Positions 17,332 to 26,536 are shown, counted from the stretch's first letter. The stretch is DNA of 64,000 nt from Lachnospiraceae bacterium (GCA_021770345.1 JAETRD010000004.1:186001-250000); one strand, 5' to 3'. Notes: generated by a model from the letters alone, not told the origin. Numbers and translations: made by a program.

Positions 17332-18944
17332 TACAAACGTTTCTTTTGAAGCTCGGCGCAATAGATCTGTGTGCCGAAAAGACCGGCCCCCGACGCAATC
17401 TTCTGCCGCACCGATTCTTCACAGCCTTCCGGTACCATACGCTTGACTTTCTCCCAAATCATCTTTTCGCTGAACCGCTCGTCCTTTGCGAACGGAACGA
17501 CATCGCAGGTGTCCTGATACCATTCCAGCGTTTTCTCCCGGAAAAAGGACTCGATTTCGGCATATTCCGCTCTGCCGGCCAGATTCTTCTGTTCCCGGGG
17601 ATCCGCTTCCATATCATACAGTTCACACGCCGCATGGGCGCGATAGACATATTTCCAGCGGTCGCTGCGCAGCATCGCCCCTTTGGCGTGGGCCTCGTCG
17701 TCAAACTGGGCCGCATAGCGGGGCCACATCACAGAAAACCGGAAGCCGTCCGCAACGGCAGGATCCACGGATTCGCTGCAGTGGGCCTCGTTTGCCATTC
17801 GCCCGCCCTCGCAGTGAACGATATCGCGGACCTTCCTGTCATGATCCGCGAGAATCGGGCGCAGAGAGCGGCCAAAGTGCGTGTGCTCCGGGCGAACGCC
17901 GGCAAAGTCCATGGCCGTCGCATAAAAATCAACCAGTTCCACAAGACTGTCGCTGATTCCGGGAACAACATCGATTCCCTTCGGCGGTTTGATCAGCAGA
18001 GGAACCCGGGTGAGCACATCCGCAAAACAATTCTGCGCTTTTTCGATCAAGCCGTAATCCCCGGCATAATCTCCGTGGTCACTGAAAAAGAAAATGGCGG
18101 AGTTGTCATATTCCCCGGCATCCTTTAACGCCTGACATATCCTGCCAAACTGTCGATCCACCTTCATACACATTCCAAGATAGACGGCGCGAAGTTCGTC
18201 CCACTGCGCTTTACTCATTCCGTCCAGATTCTGATACCGGCGAAGCAGCGCTTCCATTTTGGGTTTCCCTTCTCCCTCTTCCGGCAAAATCCGCGCGGCA
18301 AGTTTATCCCGGTCAATCGCCGAAAAGTACGGTTCCTCCACATTGTAAGGGGCATGCGGGTATAGGGTTCCGACAAACAGGCACAGCGGCCGGTCGTCTG
18401 CGGGATTTAAAATGCGCCTGCAGGCCGCATCCACATCCTCGTCATCCGCAGTATAATTTTGACCGTTTTCGTCCAGCTTCAATTCTCCGTTGCAGAACGA
18501 ATAAAACTCCGGACTCCCGGGGACGCCCCTCGGATGATCGTTGACAAAACCAGGGGCTGGAACGGCATTTCCTCCGTAGTACAGCTCCGTGACGTGGCTT
18601 TCCACCAGTCCGGGATGTTCGGCGGCAACCAGATCATTGCGGGCGTTTGCCCACACATAGTACCCGGCATTTTTCAGCTCTTTCAGCAGAGAGGTTTCGT
18701 TTTCCTGCAGCAGATACCCCATCGTGCGGTGGCCTGTGGTATGCGGATACAGACCGGTAAAAAAGCTGCACCGGCTCGGCACGCATACCGGATTCTGACA
18801 GTAGGCATTTGAGAACGATACGGCGTCCTTGCGGGCAAACGCATCGAGAGCAGGTGTGATTGCAGCGGGATTTCCCATATGTCCCATGGTATCCCAGCGC
18901 ATTTCATCGGGATTAAAAATAATAATATTCGGTTTCTTTTTCAT
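17328..18944 (-). CDS. Cys-type sulfatase (family S1), first of three
   Basis: 538 residues from the preferred start. IIIFNPDEMRWD near the N-terminus gives metal-binding acidic residues. NPVCVPSRCSFFTG holds the C-x-P-S-R signature, whose Cys (about residue 54) becomes formylglycine. FFFSDHGDYAGDYGL gives the second metal site. It should hydrolyse a sulfate ester on a glycan. A Cys-type enzyme needs the anaerobic maturase encoded at 25254-26387. There is no signal peptide, so it is probably cytosolic. The start is uncertain: an ATG at 18956 lies only one base after GGAG, while the ATG at 18944 (MKKKPN) is 13 bases away. It follows the second sulfatase gene by a few bases and is co-transcribed. 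Confidence 0.9.
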   Translation of the reverse strand: MKKKPNIIIFNPDEMRWDTMGHMGNPAAITPALDAFARKDAVSFSNAYCQNPVCVPSRCSFFTGLYPHTTGHRTMGYLLQENETSLLKELKNAGYYVWANARNDLVAAEHPGLVESHVTELYYGGNAVPAPGFVNDHPRGVPGSPEFYSFCNGELKLDENGQNYTADDEDVDAACRRILNPADDRPLCLFVGTLYPHAPYNVEEPYFSAIDRDKLAARILPEEGEGKPKMEALLRRYQNLDGMSKAQWDELRAVYLGMCMKVDRQFGRICQALKDAGEYDNSAIFFFSDHGDYAGDYGLIEKAQNCFADVLTRVPLLIKPPKGIDVVPGISDSLVELVDFYATAMDFAGVRPEHTHFGRSLRPILADHDRKVRDIVHCEGGRMANEAHCSESVDPAVADGFRFSVMWPRYAAQFDDEAHAKGAMLRSDRWKYVYRAHAACELYDMEADPREQKNLAGRAEYAEIESFFREKTLEWYQDTCDVVPFAKDERFSEKMIWEKVKRMVPEGCEESVRQKIASGAGLFGTQIYCAELQKKRLY

Positions 18945-18968
18945 TCTTATAACCATGCTCCTTTCTGC

Positions 18969-20441
18969 TTATTCCACGGCAAGCTGTCCGCGGGCAGTCT
19001 CGGGGTTGTCCTTCCAGCGTTCCAGATCGGGCGTCCCGGTAGCCGCCTCGCAGACGGCAAGCCACCGGCTCATGCGCATTCGCTCTCCGTGCTCCCATTC
19101 GGCCGACGCGGCGTCCGCCGCCTGCTCTGCTACGTCATTCAGATGCTTTGCAATTTCCGGAAAGCGCTCAATCCGATTGACGGTTTCATCCGGATCATTT
19201 TCCATATCAAACAGAGCGGCCGTATCGGGACTGCCGTGATACCGGATATATTTCCACTTCCCTTCGCGAACCATCACGGCGTAGGAAAGCTTTTCTTCCG
19301 GCGGACGGCCCGCTGTCTCCATCAACTGACTGAGCACAGGATGTGCAGACACACCTTTCTTATAACCGGCCGCGAACATCGGAGCGAGGCTGATCCCGTC
19401 TACAAACCGCCCCTCATATGCCGTACCCGCCAGTTCACAGAAGGTCGGTCCCAGATCCATAATGCCGGTGGGATCGGTGATAATCCTTCCCACCGGAATC
19501 CCGTCCCCGGTCAGTACCAGCGGCACGCGGACCGCATCCTCGAAGAACGTCTGCTTTCCGTACATTTTTCTCGAACCGATCATATCCCCATGGTCACTCG
19601 TATACCCGAAAACTCCGGCATGACCCGCCCTTTTTGTATATCTGCCAAAGGCGCCGCGAAGCTGCCCGATATACCCGTCCGTCTGTTCAATCAATGCGCA
19701 GTAGGCGGCTGCCGCTTTCCTGCCCTGTTCCTCGGAGATCTCCGGGAAACGGTGCGAAGCCAGCCACGGGTTGCCGGATACAAAATCCGGAAATACATGA
19801 AAATCCGGCGGCAGATAATTCCGTTCCCTGTATTTCAGATACAGGTCCGGCGGCGCGACCAGCGGGGAATGTGGCCCAAAGGTTCCCACCACGATAAATT
19901 GCGGCTTCTCATGCGGGCGGGACAGATATTCCAGAGCCAGCCGGACAATTTCCCTGTCGTAGTACATGACCGGGCTCTCTCCGCCGCCGACAATTTTCGG
20001 TTCGCCGGAGGATGCGAACGCCGGATAGAGATCGCCCTTTTCCGCGGCGGGAACCGAATGCGGAAGGCTCCAGCAGGTCGGCGTCATGTCGCCTCCGATC
20101 CGCTTCATAAATCCGTGGCGCAAATCCTTCCCGATAAAATGCATTCTGCCGATCAGAACGGTCTCGTAACCGGCACAAACCAGCGGGAAAAGGAAGGTCG
20201 GGCGGGTCTCCGGGATCGTCTGTCTGTTGTTCGTGACACCGATTCGGGTGGGAAGCGCACCGGATACAAAACTCATCCGCGCCGGAACACAGAGCGGGCA
20301 GGACGTATAATGCGCGTCAAAACGGGTGCCTTCCGCAGCCATTGCGTCCAGATTCGGCGTGTCCGCCATCCCCCCGTCGTAACCGGTATAGCGCGCGGCG
20401 TGCTGGTCGCTCATCACCAGCAAAATATCGGGCTGTTTCAT
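18969..20441 (-). CDS. Cys-type sulfatase (family S1), second of three
   Basis: 490 residues. ILLVMSDQHAARYTG gives first metal ligands, and SCPLCVPARMSFVSG carries the C-x-P-A-R activation signature with Cys at about residue 51. FGYTSDHGDMIGSRKMYGK is the second metal site with the conserved Lys. It should act on a sulfated sugar. No signal peptide is visible. GGAGATATC precedes the ATG. It is the first gene of a two-sulfatase unit, transcribed from a promoter at 20514-20566 that carries the shared 18-bp motif. The divergent AraC-type gene at 20711 is the likely regulator. Substrate specificity is unknown. Confidence 0.92.
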   Translation of the reverse strand: MKQPDILLVMSDQHAARYTGYDGGMADTPNLDAMAAEGTRFDAHYTSCPLCVPARMSFVSGALPTRIGVTNNRQTIPETRPTFLFPLVCAGYETVLIGRMHFIGKDLRHGFMKRIGGDMTPTCWSLPHSVPAAEKGDLYPAFASSGEPKIVGGGESPVMYYDREIVRLALEYLSRPHEKPQFIVVGTFGPHSPLVAPPDLYLKYRERNYLPPDFHVFPDFVSGNPWLASHRFPEISEEQGRKAAAAYCALIEQTDGYIGQLRGAFGRYTKRAGHAGVFGYTSDHGDMIGSRKMYGKQTFFEDAVRVPLVLTGDGIPVGRIITDPTGIMDLGPTFCELAGTAYEGRFVDGISLAPMFAAGYKKGVSAHPVLSQLMETAGRPPEEKLSYAVMVREGKWKYIRYHGSPDTAALFDMENDPDETVNRIERFPEIAKHLNDVAEQAADAASAEWEHGERMRMSRWLAVCEAATGTPDLERWKDNPETARGQLAVE

Positions 20442-20513
20442 AAAAGATATCTCCTTTCCGACCGTGCCCCCTGTTTACCTGGGGCAATGTCGCTGATGCT
20501 TCTTTTACGTCTT

Positions 20514-20566
20514 ATTATATTGGGGGCGGCGTTCTAAAAATAGCACTTTTCTACCAATTCCAGGAC
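20514..20566 (-). promoter_or_regulatory. Sulfatase promoter with proposed activator site
   Basis: On the minus strand, TATAAT (20514-20519) is preceded by 29 bp and then GTCCTGGAATTGGTAGAA (20549-20566). That 18-mer fits GTSCT-N8-TAGAA, which also occurs at the same distance from the -10 box in the promoters at 23548 and 26453, with a looser copy at 21883. There is no good -35 hexamer, as expected for an activator-dependent promoter. Confidence 0.6.
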
Positions 20567-20584
20567 AAAAAACGCCATATTCCG

Positions 20585-20614
20585 TTGACAGCATCATCCG
20601 TTTTCCCCTATGAT
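20585..20614 (+). promoter_or_regulatory. Sigma-A promoter of the second AraC-type gene
   Basis: TTGACA (20585-20590), an 18-bp spacer and TATGAT (20609-20614). It reads into a leader made of 16-bp tandem repeats and then the gene at 20711. Confidence 0.7.
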
Positions 20615-20624
20615 AAAACTATAA

Positions 20625-20695
20625 ACGGATGAAATTGTATATGAATGAAACCATATATGAATGAAACTATTTGTGAATGAAATTATATATGAATG
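20625..20695. repeat. 16-bp tandem repeat, about 4.4 copies, in a regulator leader
   Basis: Three good units, 20641-20656, 20657-20672 and 20673-20688, each resemble ATGAATGAAAYYATAT. A diverged unit lies before them (20625-20640) and a partial one after. The array lies between the promoter and the ribosome site of the AraC-type gene. Every full unit offers start-like ATG or GTG triplets. Confidence 0.8.
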
Positions 20696-20710
20696 TATGG
20701 AGGTGTATCT

Positions 20711-21889
20711 GTGGAACGTGCGGTTAATATGGCTCTTTTGTATATCAGCACCCGGTTTTCCGTCAATGCGGTCAGCTTTCAAAGGGATGCGGAAACATTT
20801 TGTCTCCCTGTTACCCTGTACGATGCAAAACGTGAAAATCACATCATTCGTGAAATGATCCGCACGGCGCCGGATCATTCGATCTGCTTCGTGAAAGACC
20901 GCCTTTTTGCAGAGTACTGCTTTGCATTTGCAGAAAACCTGGTTCTCTTTGTCGGACCGTTTCGTACCAGACGCTTATACCGCAGTCAGCTGCCGGAAAA
21001 GCCCGCGCTGACCGACGGCGAAAAGGAGCAGTACCTTGCGCTGTTTTCCTCATATCCCGAGGTGAAAACCGTGGATATCCGGCTCTATCTTCACATTCTT
21101 TTTACCGGCCTGTACGGCAACACAGATCAGGTCACCGAAAGCACTCTCGATATGCAGTCAGAGGATTTTCACCATATCCGGGAAGAGGAATTCTTTTGGG
21201 AGAGGGAAAATAACCGAAAAAAAGCCGTGCAGGGAAATACTGTGTTTTTGCTTATGTCCAATATACAGGCGGGAAATTACGAGACCTCGATACGGTTATA
21301 CCGGCGTATCATGAATAACAGAGGCCAGTCCTTTATTCTGATCCATGCCATTGAAGGGCTTACCACCATCCGCATTCTGGCGCAGATCGCCATGAAAAAG
21401 GCAGGCGTATCGGATACCGGCTCCGGCCAGCTTTTGACGGATTTCAAGCTCCATGCGAGATGCGTCACCGACATCACGGAATCCCGCAGGCTGGCGGAAG
21501 AGCTGATTTATAACTGTTGCCGCCTGGTGCGGGAAAACAGGACAAGCGATTACAGTCCCGCGATAAAGACTGCCGTCGACTACATTCATTTTCGGCTGAG
21601 CGAACCGCTTAGCATCCCTGCCATCGCGGCGGAAGCCGGGCTCACCCCGAACAGCCTGACCACGAAATTTCACAGCGAGGTGGGATGTACTCCTACCGCT
21701 TACATTACAAAATGCAGACTGGAAAATGCCGCGCGTATTCTGAAAAACACGGAGCTGAGCATCCTCGAAATCTGTACGAGAGCCGGAATTCCGGACGCCA
21801 ATTACTTTACAAGGTGCTTCCGAAAACAATACGGGTGTTCCCCTACGGAATATCGGAAACGCGCCGGTGAACCGGAAGAAGAGTCCTAA
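20711..21889 (+). CDS. AraC/XylS-family regulator of the sulfatase region
   Basis: 392 residues. The C-terminus carries a double helix-turn-helix: AVDYIHFRLSEPLSIPAIAA, then NSLTTKFHSEVGCTPTAYIT, then NYFTRCFRKQYGCSPTEYRK. The N-terminal part (about 280 residues) is an unassigned sensor domain. An ATG at 20693 opens the frame earlier. The GTG at 20711 has GGAGGTG five bases upstream and is preferred; the protein then begins MERAVNMALLYIS. It is divergent from two sulfatase genes and followed by a third in the same direction. It is the best candidate to bind the 18-bp motif found at four promoters here. Confidence 0.87.
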   Translation: MERAVNMALLYISTRFSVNAVSFQRDAETFCLPVTLYDAKRENHIIREMIRTAPDHSICFVKDRLFAEYCFAFAENLVLFVGPFRTRRLYRSQLPEKPALTDGEKEQYLALFSSYPEVKTVDIRLYLHILFTGLYGNTDQVTESTLDMQSEDFHHIREEEFFWERENNRKKAVQGNTVFLLMSNIQAGNYETSIRLYRRIMNNRGQSFILIHAIEGLTTIRILAQIAMKKAGVSDTGSGQLLTDFKLHARCVTDITESRRLAEELIYNCCRLVRENRTSDYSPAIKTAVDYIHFRLSEPLSIPAIAAEAGLTPNSLTTKFHSEVGCTPTAYITKCRLENAARILKNTELSILEICTRAGIPDANYFTRCFRKQYGCSPTEYRKRAGEPEEES

Positions 21890-21936
21890 CCGGAATAGTT
21901 TTGTGCGGGTCTGCCCATAAATATGCCTGTTATAAT
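21883..21936 (+). promoter_or_regulatory. Third sulfatase promoter with weaker activator motif
   Basis: TATAAT at 21931-21936. Thirty bp upstream lies GTCCTAACCGGAATAGTT (21883-21900), matching 12 of 18 positions of the motif at 23548. The site overlaps the last codon and stop of the AraC-type gene. No good -35 hexamer is seen. Confidence 0.5.
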
Positions 21937-21968
21937 CCTGCCATCAGATTTTATAAGGAGGCATTGCT

Positions 21969-23525
21969 ATGGGTAAGAAACCAAATTTTATTGTCATTCA
22001 CACGGATCAGCACCGTTACGACTGTACCGGAATCGCCGGACGCCGTGCGGGTATCTATACTCCCTATATCGATTCGATTGCACATCAGGGGGCAAATTTT
22101 ACTTCGGCGTACACCGACTGTCCGCTCTGCATCCCGCAGCGTCTCAGCCTGCTTACGGGACAGACCCCGGTTCACCACGGCCTTTTTGCGAATGTCGGCA
22201 TTCCCTATCTGCCTTTGGAAACCACGCTGCCCGCCGAGATGCGCCGGGGCGGTTATCAAACGGCCTTAGTTGGCCGTACGATGCACACTTATCCTTTCAA
22301 TTATCCCTACGGTTTTGAATACTATATGCCGGGAGATCCCTCCAGCGATCAGAAAGATAAGGGCGATGCTTTCTTCCGGGATTTGAAGGAACACAGCTCA
22401 AAAGAAGCGGGCGGATATTACGGCTGCGGTCCCCACAATAATTCCCGTGCCGCCGCCCCTTACCACCTGCCCGCCGAACTTCATCAGAGCAAATGGGCTA
22501 CAAACCGCGCGCTGGAATTTCTGGAAAACAGAGACCCATCCCGCCCTTATATGCTCTTCGTGGGTTACTATGCGCCTCATTCCCCTCACAATCCGCCTGC
22601 CGAATTTTTCAACCGCTATTATCAGCGAAACGATCTGGACCATCCTTACATTGCTTCCTGGGACATTCCGCCCGCATCCGCCGGAAATGTGATGGCAAGA
22701 TATACCCGGATGACGGACGAGGACAAACGCTGTCTGTACGCAGGCTATTACGGTAATATCGCATTTGTGGATACACAGGTGGCAAGACTGCTTCAGGCGG
22801 CGATGGATAAAAACACTTATGTCATCTTTACCTCCGATCACGGTGAAATGCTCGGGGATCACTATCTGATGCAGAAAAACAGGCCATACGAGGGCGCAGT
22901 ACATATCCCGTTTATGATTATGGGACCGGAAATTTCGGACGGACAGCAGTCAGACTGTCCGGTCGGCTGGACCGACATTATGCCTACCATTCTCGATTTT
23001 GCGGGCTTACCGATTCCGCACAGTGTGGACGGAAAGAGCCTTGCTCCGATGCTTCGCGGCACAGACCAGACTCCCGTCCGCGCTTACATGCACGGTGAGT
23101 GCACCCATGATTTCATGTTTGACGCAAAAATCCGTCCGCAGTCCGATCGCCGCAATTTCATTTACGAGAAGGGCTCACAGTTTCTGACAGACGGCAAAAT
23201 GAAGTATATCTGGTATGTGACAAGCGGCAGGGAACAGCTTTTTGACGTCGAAAACGATTTCGCCGAAGCGCAGGATCTGTCAGAAAATCCGGCTTACGCA
23301 CAGGAACTGCTCCTCTGGAGAACGCGCATGATAAAAGAACTCGCCGGGCGGCCCGAGGGCTTCTCGGACGGAGAAAAACTGATTGCCGGAATGGATTCCC
23401 GGCGCACCGACTCCAGGATGGCAAAACTGATGAAACAGCGTCAAAGCGAGGGATTCTCGCTTGCTTTTGCACAGAAACTGCGTCCGGAGGAAAAAATGGC
23501 GTTTGCGGAGCATCTGTGCCGTTAA
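21969..23525 (+). CDS. Cys-type sulfatase (family S1), third of three
   Basis: 518 residues. FIVIHTDQHRYDCTG gives first metal ligands. DCPLCIPQRLSLLTG is the activation signature in the C-x-P-Q-R form, with Cys at about residue 54. Gln where many enzymes have Ser or Ala is unusual but keeps the essential Cys, Pro and Arg. VIFTSDHGEMLGDHYLMQK is the second metal site. It should remove sulfate from a glycan and needs the anSME nearby. No signal peptide. GGAGG lies about seven bases before the ATG. It stands alone between the AraC gene and a symporter with its own promoter. Confidence 0.92.
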   Translation: MGKKPNFIVIHTDQHRYDCTGIAGRRAGIYTPYIDSIAHQGANFTSAYTDCPLCIPQRLSLLTGQTPVHHGLFANVGIPYLPLETTLPAEMRRGGYQTALVGRTMHTYPFNYPYGFEYYMPGDPSSDQKDKGDAFFRDLKEHSSKEAGGYYGCGPHNNSRAAAPYHLPAELHQSKWATNRALEFLENRDPSRPYMLFVGYYAPHSPHNPPAEFFNRYYQRNDLDHPYIASWDIPPASAGNVMARYTRMTDEDKRCLYAGYYGNIAFVDTQVARLLQAAMDKNTYVIFTSDHGEMLGDHYLMQKNRPYEGAVHIPFMIMGPEISDGQQSDCPVGWTDIMPTILDFAGLPIPHSVDGKSLAPMLRGTDQTPVRAYMHGECTHDFMFDAKIRPQSDRRNFIYEKGSQFLTDGKMKYIWYVTSGREQLFDVENDFAEAQDLSENPAYAQELLLWRTRMIKELAGRPEGFSDGEKLIAGMDSRRTDSRMAKLMKQRQSEGFSLAFAQKLRPEEKMAFAEHLCR

Positions 23526-23547
23526 AAGTTCTGTGGAACGTAGAATC

Positions 23548-23600
23548 GTGCTAAGCACAATAGAAACATGCTGTCAGAAACATGCTGCAGTGTGTATGAT
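23548..23600 (+). promoter_or_regulatory. Symporter promoter with proposed activator site
   Basis: GTGCTAAGCACAATAGAA (23548-23565), then 29 bp, then TATGAT (23595-23600). The 11-bp direct repeat GAAACATGCTG occurs twice just downstream of the motif, at 23563 and 23577, where a second binding register or the -35 region would lie. Confidence 0.6.
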
Positions 23601-23674
23601 ATAACTATGAAAAGAATTCCGGCCGGATTCTGAAAGTGAACCGATAAAAGCACACACGCAAAGGAGTGTTATCT

Positions 23675-25138
23675 ATGCAAAAAGAAACCTACGCAAAGAC
23701 GGCGGCTTTATGGGAGCTTATTCTTGCTGCCTGGCTTTGCATTTCCATGAATGTCTTTACCAACTTCACCAATTACTTTCAGTATTATCTGACCGGCATC
23801 GTAGGAATCGGCACCGTACTGGCGGGTTCCTTCATCACAATCTTCCGCATCTGGGACGCGTTCACCGATCTTGGGGTAGGCGCTGCCGTCGACCGCACCA
23901 ACACCAGATTCGGTCAGTTCCGGCCGTGGATTTTCGCGGGTATGATCATCTGCGTGATCTCTTCCGGATTGCTGGTATTTGTTCCGAACGCGCTGCCCGA
24001 GAATACCGCGCTCCGCATGACGGCTTACATCATTATTTACATGATTCTGGTTCTGGGTGCGACGATGTACAACCCCGCAACCCGTTCCACCGCACAGATT
24101 CTTACGGACGACCCGAAGCAACGGGCCTCTGTCGGTCTGATCCGCGGCATCTCGCTGCAGATCATGTATTCCGTTCTCCCTGTGATTGTTTTTTCTCATC
24201 TGCTTCCGGCATCCGGGGGAAAGTTTGACTATGACTTCTTTGTAAAATGGTGGGGCGTCTACGCGGTGATTACGGTCGTATTCTGTGTTCTTGCCATGAT
24301 CGGCCTCGGCAAAAAGGACGTAAAAAAGAGTGACTTTACCGCTCCGTCCAGAAAAGCCTTTGACTTTAAACAAACCTGGGATGTGATAAAGGGCAACAAA
24401 CCTCTGCAGATGCTGATTCTCTCCGCGGGTTCCGACAAGCTGGCTACGGTGTGCCAGAACAATGCCACGGTTGTTGTCATCCTCTTTGCGATCACTGCCG
24501 GAAACGCAAAACTCAACAGCGGCGCGAATACATACACCTTAATTCCCTGTATCCTCATGCTGCTTCTCGGCCTCGGCGGTATCGCGCGCAGGCTCGGTCC
24601 CCGCAAAGCGATGAATTTCGGAAGCTGGGGCGGGATTGTCGTATGCGTGCTCAGCATGCTGCTTTGGATCTTCGGCGATCCGAAAAGCATGAGTTTCCCG
24701 GGTATGGAAGGCTATGACGGATGGACGTTCTTCACCCTCGCCTACCTTGTTCTGTGGTGCCTGTACAAGGGCTTTACCATGGTCACCTCCAATGTGACAA
24801 ACCCTATGATCGCAGACGTCATTGACTATGAAACCTATCGCAGCGGCAACTATGTGCCCGGCCTGATCGGTTCGCTCTTCTCCTTCGCGGATAAGGTGAT
24901 CTCCTCTCTGGGCCCTACGCTTGTCAGTGTCCTGATTGCAACCGTAGGCTTCGGAAATCAGCTTCCGGACGCGACCACTCCGTTCTCAAATAAACTGTTT
25001 GCGATCGGTCTGTTCGGCATGTACGGGATCGTTATCATAGGTCTCATTGTAAATCTGGTTGCCATGAAATTCTATGACCTGACTCCCGAAAAGATGGCCG
25101 AGATTCGCAGGACTCTGGGTGAGAGAAAAGACGTATAG
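23675..25138 (+). CDS. GPH-family sugar:cation symporter, second copy
   Basis: 487 residues with about 12 hydrophobic segments. GPH signatures are present: NVFTNFTNYFQYYLTGIVG, then IFRIWDAFTDLGVGAAVDRT, then NPMIADVIDYETYRSGNY near the last helices. It should import a glycan breakdown product with a cation. A GTG at 23666 opens the frame, but the ATG at 23675 has AAGGAG eight bases upstream and is preferred. The promoter carries the motif shared with the sulfatase and exporter genes, so the substrate is probably a sulfated oligosaccharide; that is inference. A strong terminator follows. Confidence 0.9.
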   Translation: MQKETYAKTAALWELILAAWLCISMNVFTNFTNYFQYYLTGIVGIGTVLAGSFITIFRIWDAFTDLGVGAAVDRTNTRFGQFRPWIFAGMIICVISSGLLVFVPNALPENTALRMTAYIIIYMILVLGATMYNPATRSTAQILTDDPKQRASVGLIRGISLQIMYSVLPVIVFSHLLPASGGKFDYDFFVKWWGVYAVITVVFCVLAMIGLGKKDVKKSDFTAPSRKAFDFKQTWDVIKGNKPLQMLILSAGSDKLATVCQNNATVVVILFAITAGNAKLNSGANTYTLIPCILMLLLGLGGIARRLGPRKAMNFGSWGGIVVCVLSMLLWIFGDPKSMSFPGMEGYDGWTFFTLAYLVLWCLYKGFTMVTSNVTNPMIADVIDYETYRSGNYVPGLIGSLFSFADKVISSLGPTLVSVLIATVGFGNQLPDATTPFSNKLFAIGLFGMYGIVIIGLIVNLVAMKFYDLTPEKMAEIRRTLGERKDV

Positions 25139-25160
25139 TCCGTTTTCAACCGTATCAAAA

Positions 25161-25203
25161 AAACAGCTCTCGTTTTACCCGAATGGGACGAGAGCTGTTT
25201 TTC
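25161..25203. terminator. Bidirectional intrinsic terminator
   Basis: AAACAGCTCTCGT at 25161-25173 pairs perfectly with 25188-25200, with T-rich sequence after the right arm and an A run before the left arm. It separates the symporter from the convergent maturase gene and can serve both. Confidence 0.9.
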
Positions 25204-25253
25204 TTTACCGTTTTTTCAAATATGCCCGCAGCGGACAAGAGCCGCTTCTTGGA

Positions 25254-26387
25254 TTATCCCCTGTCTTTTCTTGCGGCAAGTTCCGCCCGTGCAATCTGCT
25301 CCATGCGGGGCATGGCGTAATCCAGCAGCGTTTGAAATGCCTTACAATAATAATTATGGTTCCCCTTCGAATCCGCATACCAGTCGTTTTTGCAGCCGCC
25401 GTTACATATGTTCCGATAAGAGCAGGTCCGGCATTCTACCGGCTTTTCGGCGCCAGAAGAGAGGAATTCCGCAGCTTTCCGACTGACAGCCATCTCTGAA
25501 ATCGGCGTTTCCGTGATATCGCCGATTTTCCAGTGATCCAGCACATAAAAATCACAGGGATAGGCGGAGCCGTCCCCTTCAATTACCAGATAAGAACCGC
25601 ATGTTCCGCAGGTGGCGCAGGTACTCGCGCCGTCGCCGAGCAAAATATGGATGTAATCGTCAAAGATACGGACACTGTGGTAATCTCCCGCAGCCCAGTC
25701 CCGATACCACAGATCAAACACTTCACAGAGAAATCGCCCGTATTGTTCCGGGGTCAGAGAATAGGGCTCCTGTCCGCGCGCATGACCGATCGGGTCCATA
25801 CAGGCGATAAACTGCAGAAATCGAAAGCCGAAATTCTTCAGTCTCCGGTAGACAAGCTCCGGGGAGGCCGCGCAGTCGCGCGTGACGACACAGAGCGCAT
25901 TACAGGAAACACCGTGCTTTTCAAGCAGTGTTTTGGCCGCGAGCGCCCGCTTCCATGTGCCTTCCCCGGACGCATCGACACGATACGCATTGTGCGCCTC
26001 CCGAAACCCGTCTAAGGACAATCCGACCAGAAATCCGTTTTCATGAAAAAAAGCCGCCCAGTCTTCATTCAGCAGTGTCCCGTTGGTCTGAACGGAAAAG
26101 CTGACTTTGACGGCAGGCGGCTTTGACGCTTTGACCTCGTCGACAAAGTGACGAAAAAACGGCAGTCCGGCCACCGTGGGCTCCCCGCCCTGAAAAGCGA
26201 AGGAAACGGCTCCGTCCGGATCAACGGCATCAAACGTCTGCCGGATCAGCAGATCCGCAAGTTCCTCCGTCATAATCCCCATACTGTGCTGACTGCGGTT
26301 CTGCGCTTCGTCTTCATAGAAACAGTATCTGCAGCGAAGATTGCACTGACTGGATGCCGGTTTGATTAAAAGATTTACGAATTTCAT
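25254..26387 (-). CDS. Anaerobic sulfatase-maturating enzyme (anSME), radical SAM
   Basis: 377 residues. CNLRCRYCFY near residue 15 is the CX3CX2C radical-SAM cluster. The C-terminal SPASM region has further Cys groups: CATCGTCGSY, then YPCDFYVLDHWKIGD, then CRTCSYRNICNGGCKNDW, for two auxiliary iron-sulfur clusters. It oxidises the active-site Cys of sulfatases to formylglycine without oxygen. All three sulfatases here have Cys at that position, so they are its probable clients. The frame is open to 26474, but MKFVNLLIKP at 26387 has GGGGGTG five bases upstream and is the usual family start. It is divergent from the TauE/SafE gene, with one copy of the shared motif between them. Confidence 0.94.
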   Translation of the reverse strand: MKFVNLLIKPASSQCNLRCRYCFYEDEAQNRSQHSMGIMTEELADLLIRQTFDAVDPDGAVSFAFQGGEPTVAGLPFFRHFVDEVKASKPPAVKVSFSVQTNGTLLNEDWAAFFHENGFLVGLSLDGFREAHNAYRVDASGEGTWKRALAAKTLLEKHGVSCNALCVVTRDCAASPELVYRRLKNFGFRFLQFIACMDPIGHARGQEPYSLTPEQYGRFLCEVFDLWYRDWAAGDYHSVRIFDDYIHILLGDGASTCATCGTCGSYLVIEGDGSAYPCDFYVLDHWKIGDITETPISEMAVSRKAAEFLSSGAEKPVECRTCSYRNICNGGCKNDWYADSKGNHNYYCKAFQTLLDYAMPRMEQIARAELAARKDRG

Positions 26388-26452
26388 AGAAACACCCCCG
26401 ATATTGTTTTCTATTATAACACGAATGGTACCCTCAATGAACAAGGGAATTT

Positions 26453-26505
26453 GTGCTAAGCGCAGTAGAATCATTCTATCCGTTAAACCGGATTGTTTTT
26501 ATAAT
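26453..26505 (+). promoter_or_regulatory. TauE/SafE promoter with proposed activator site
   Basis: GTGCTAAGCGCAGTAGAA (26453-26470), then 29 bp, then TATAAT (26500-26505). The motif also lies, inverted, upstream of a minus-strand TATAAT (plus 26413-26418) that should serve the maturase gene, so one site could affect both genes. Confidence 0.6.
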
Positions 26506-26536
26506 AAATCTATCAAAAAAAGAAAAGGGGATGCTT

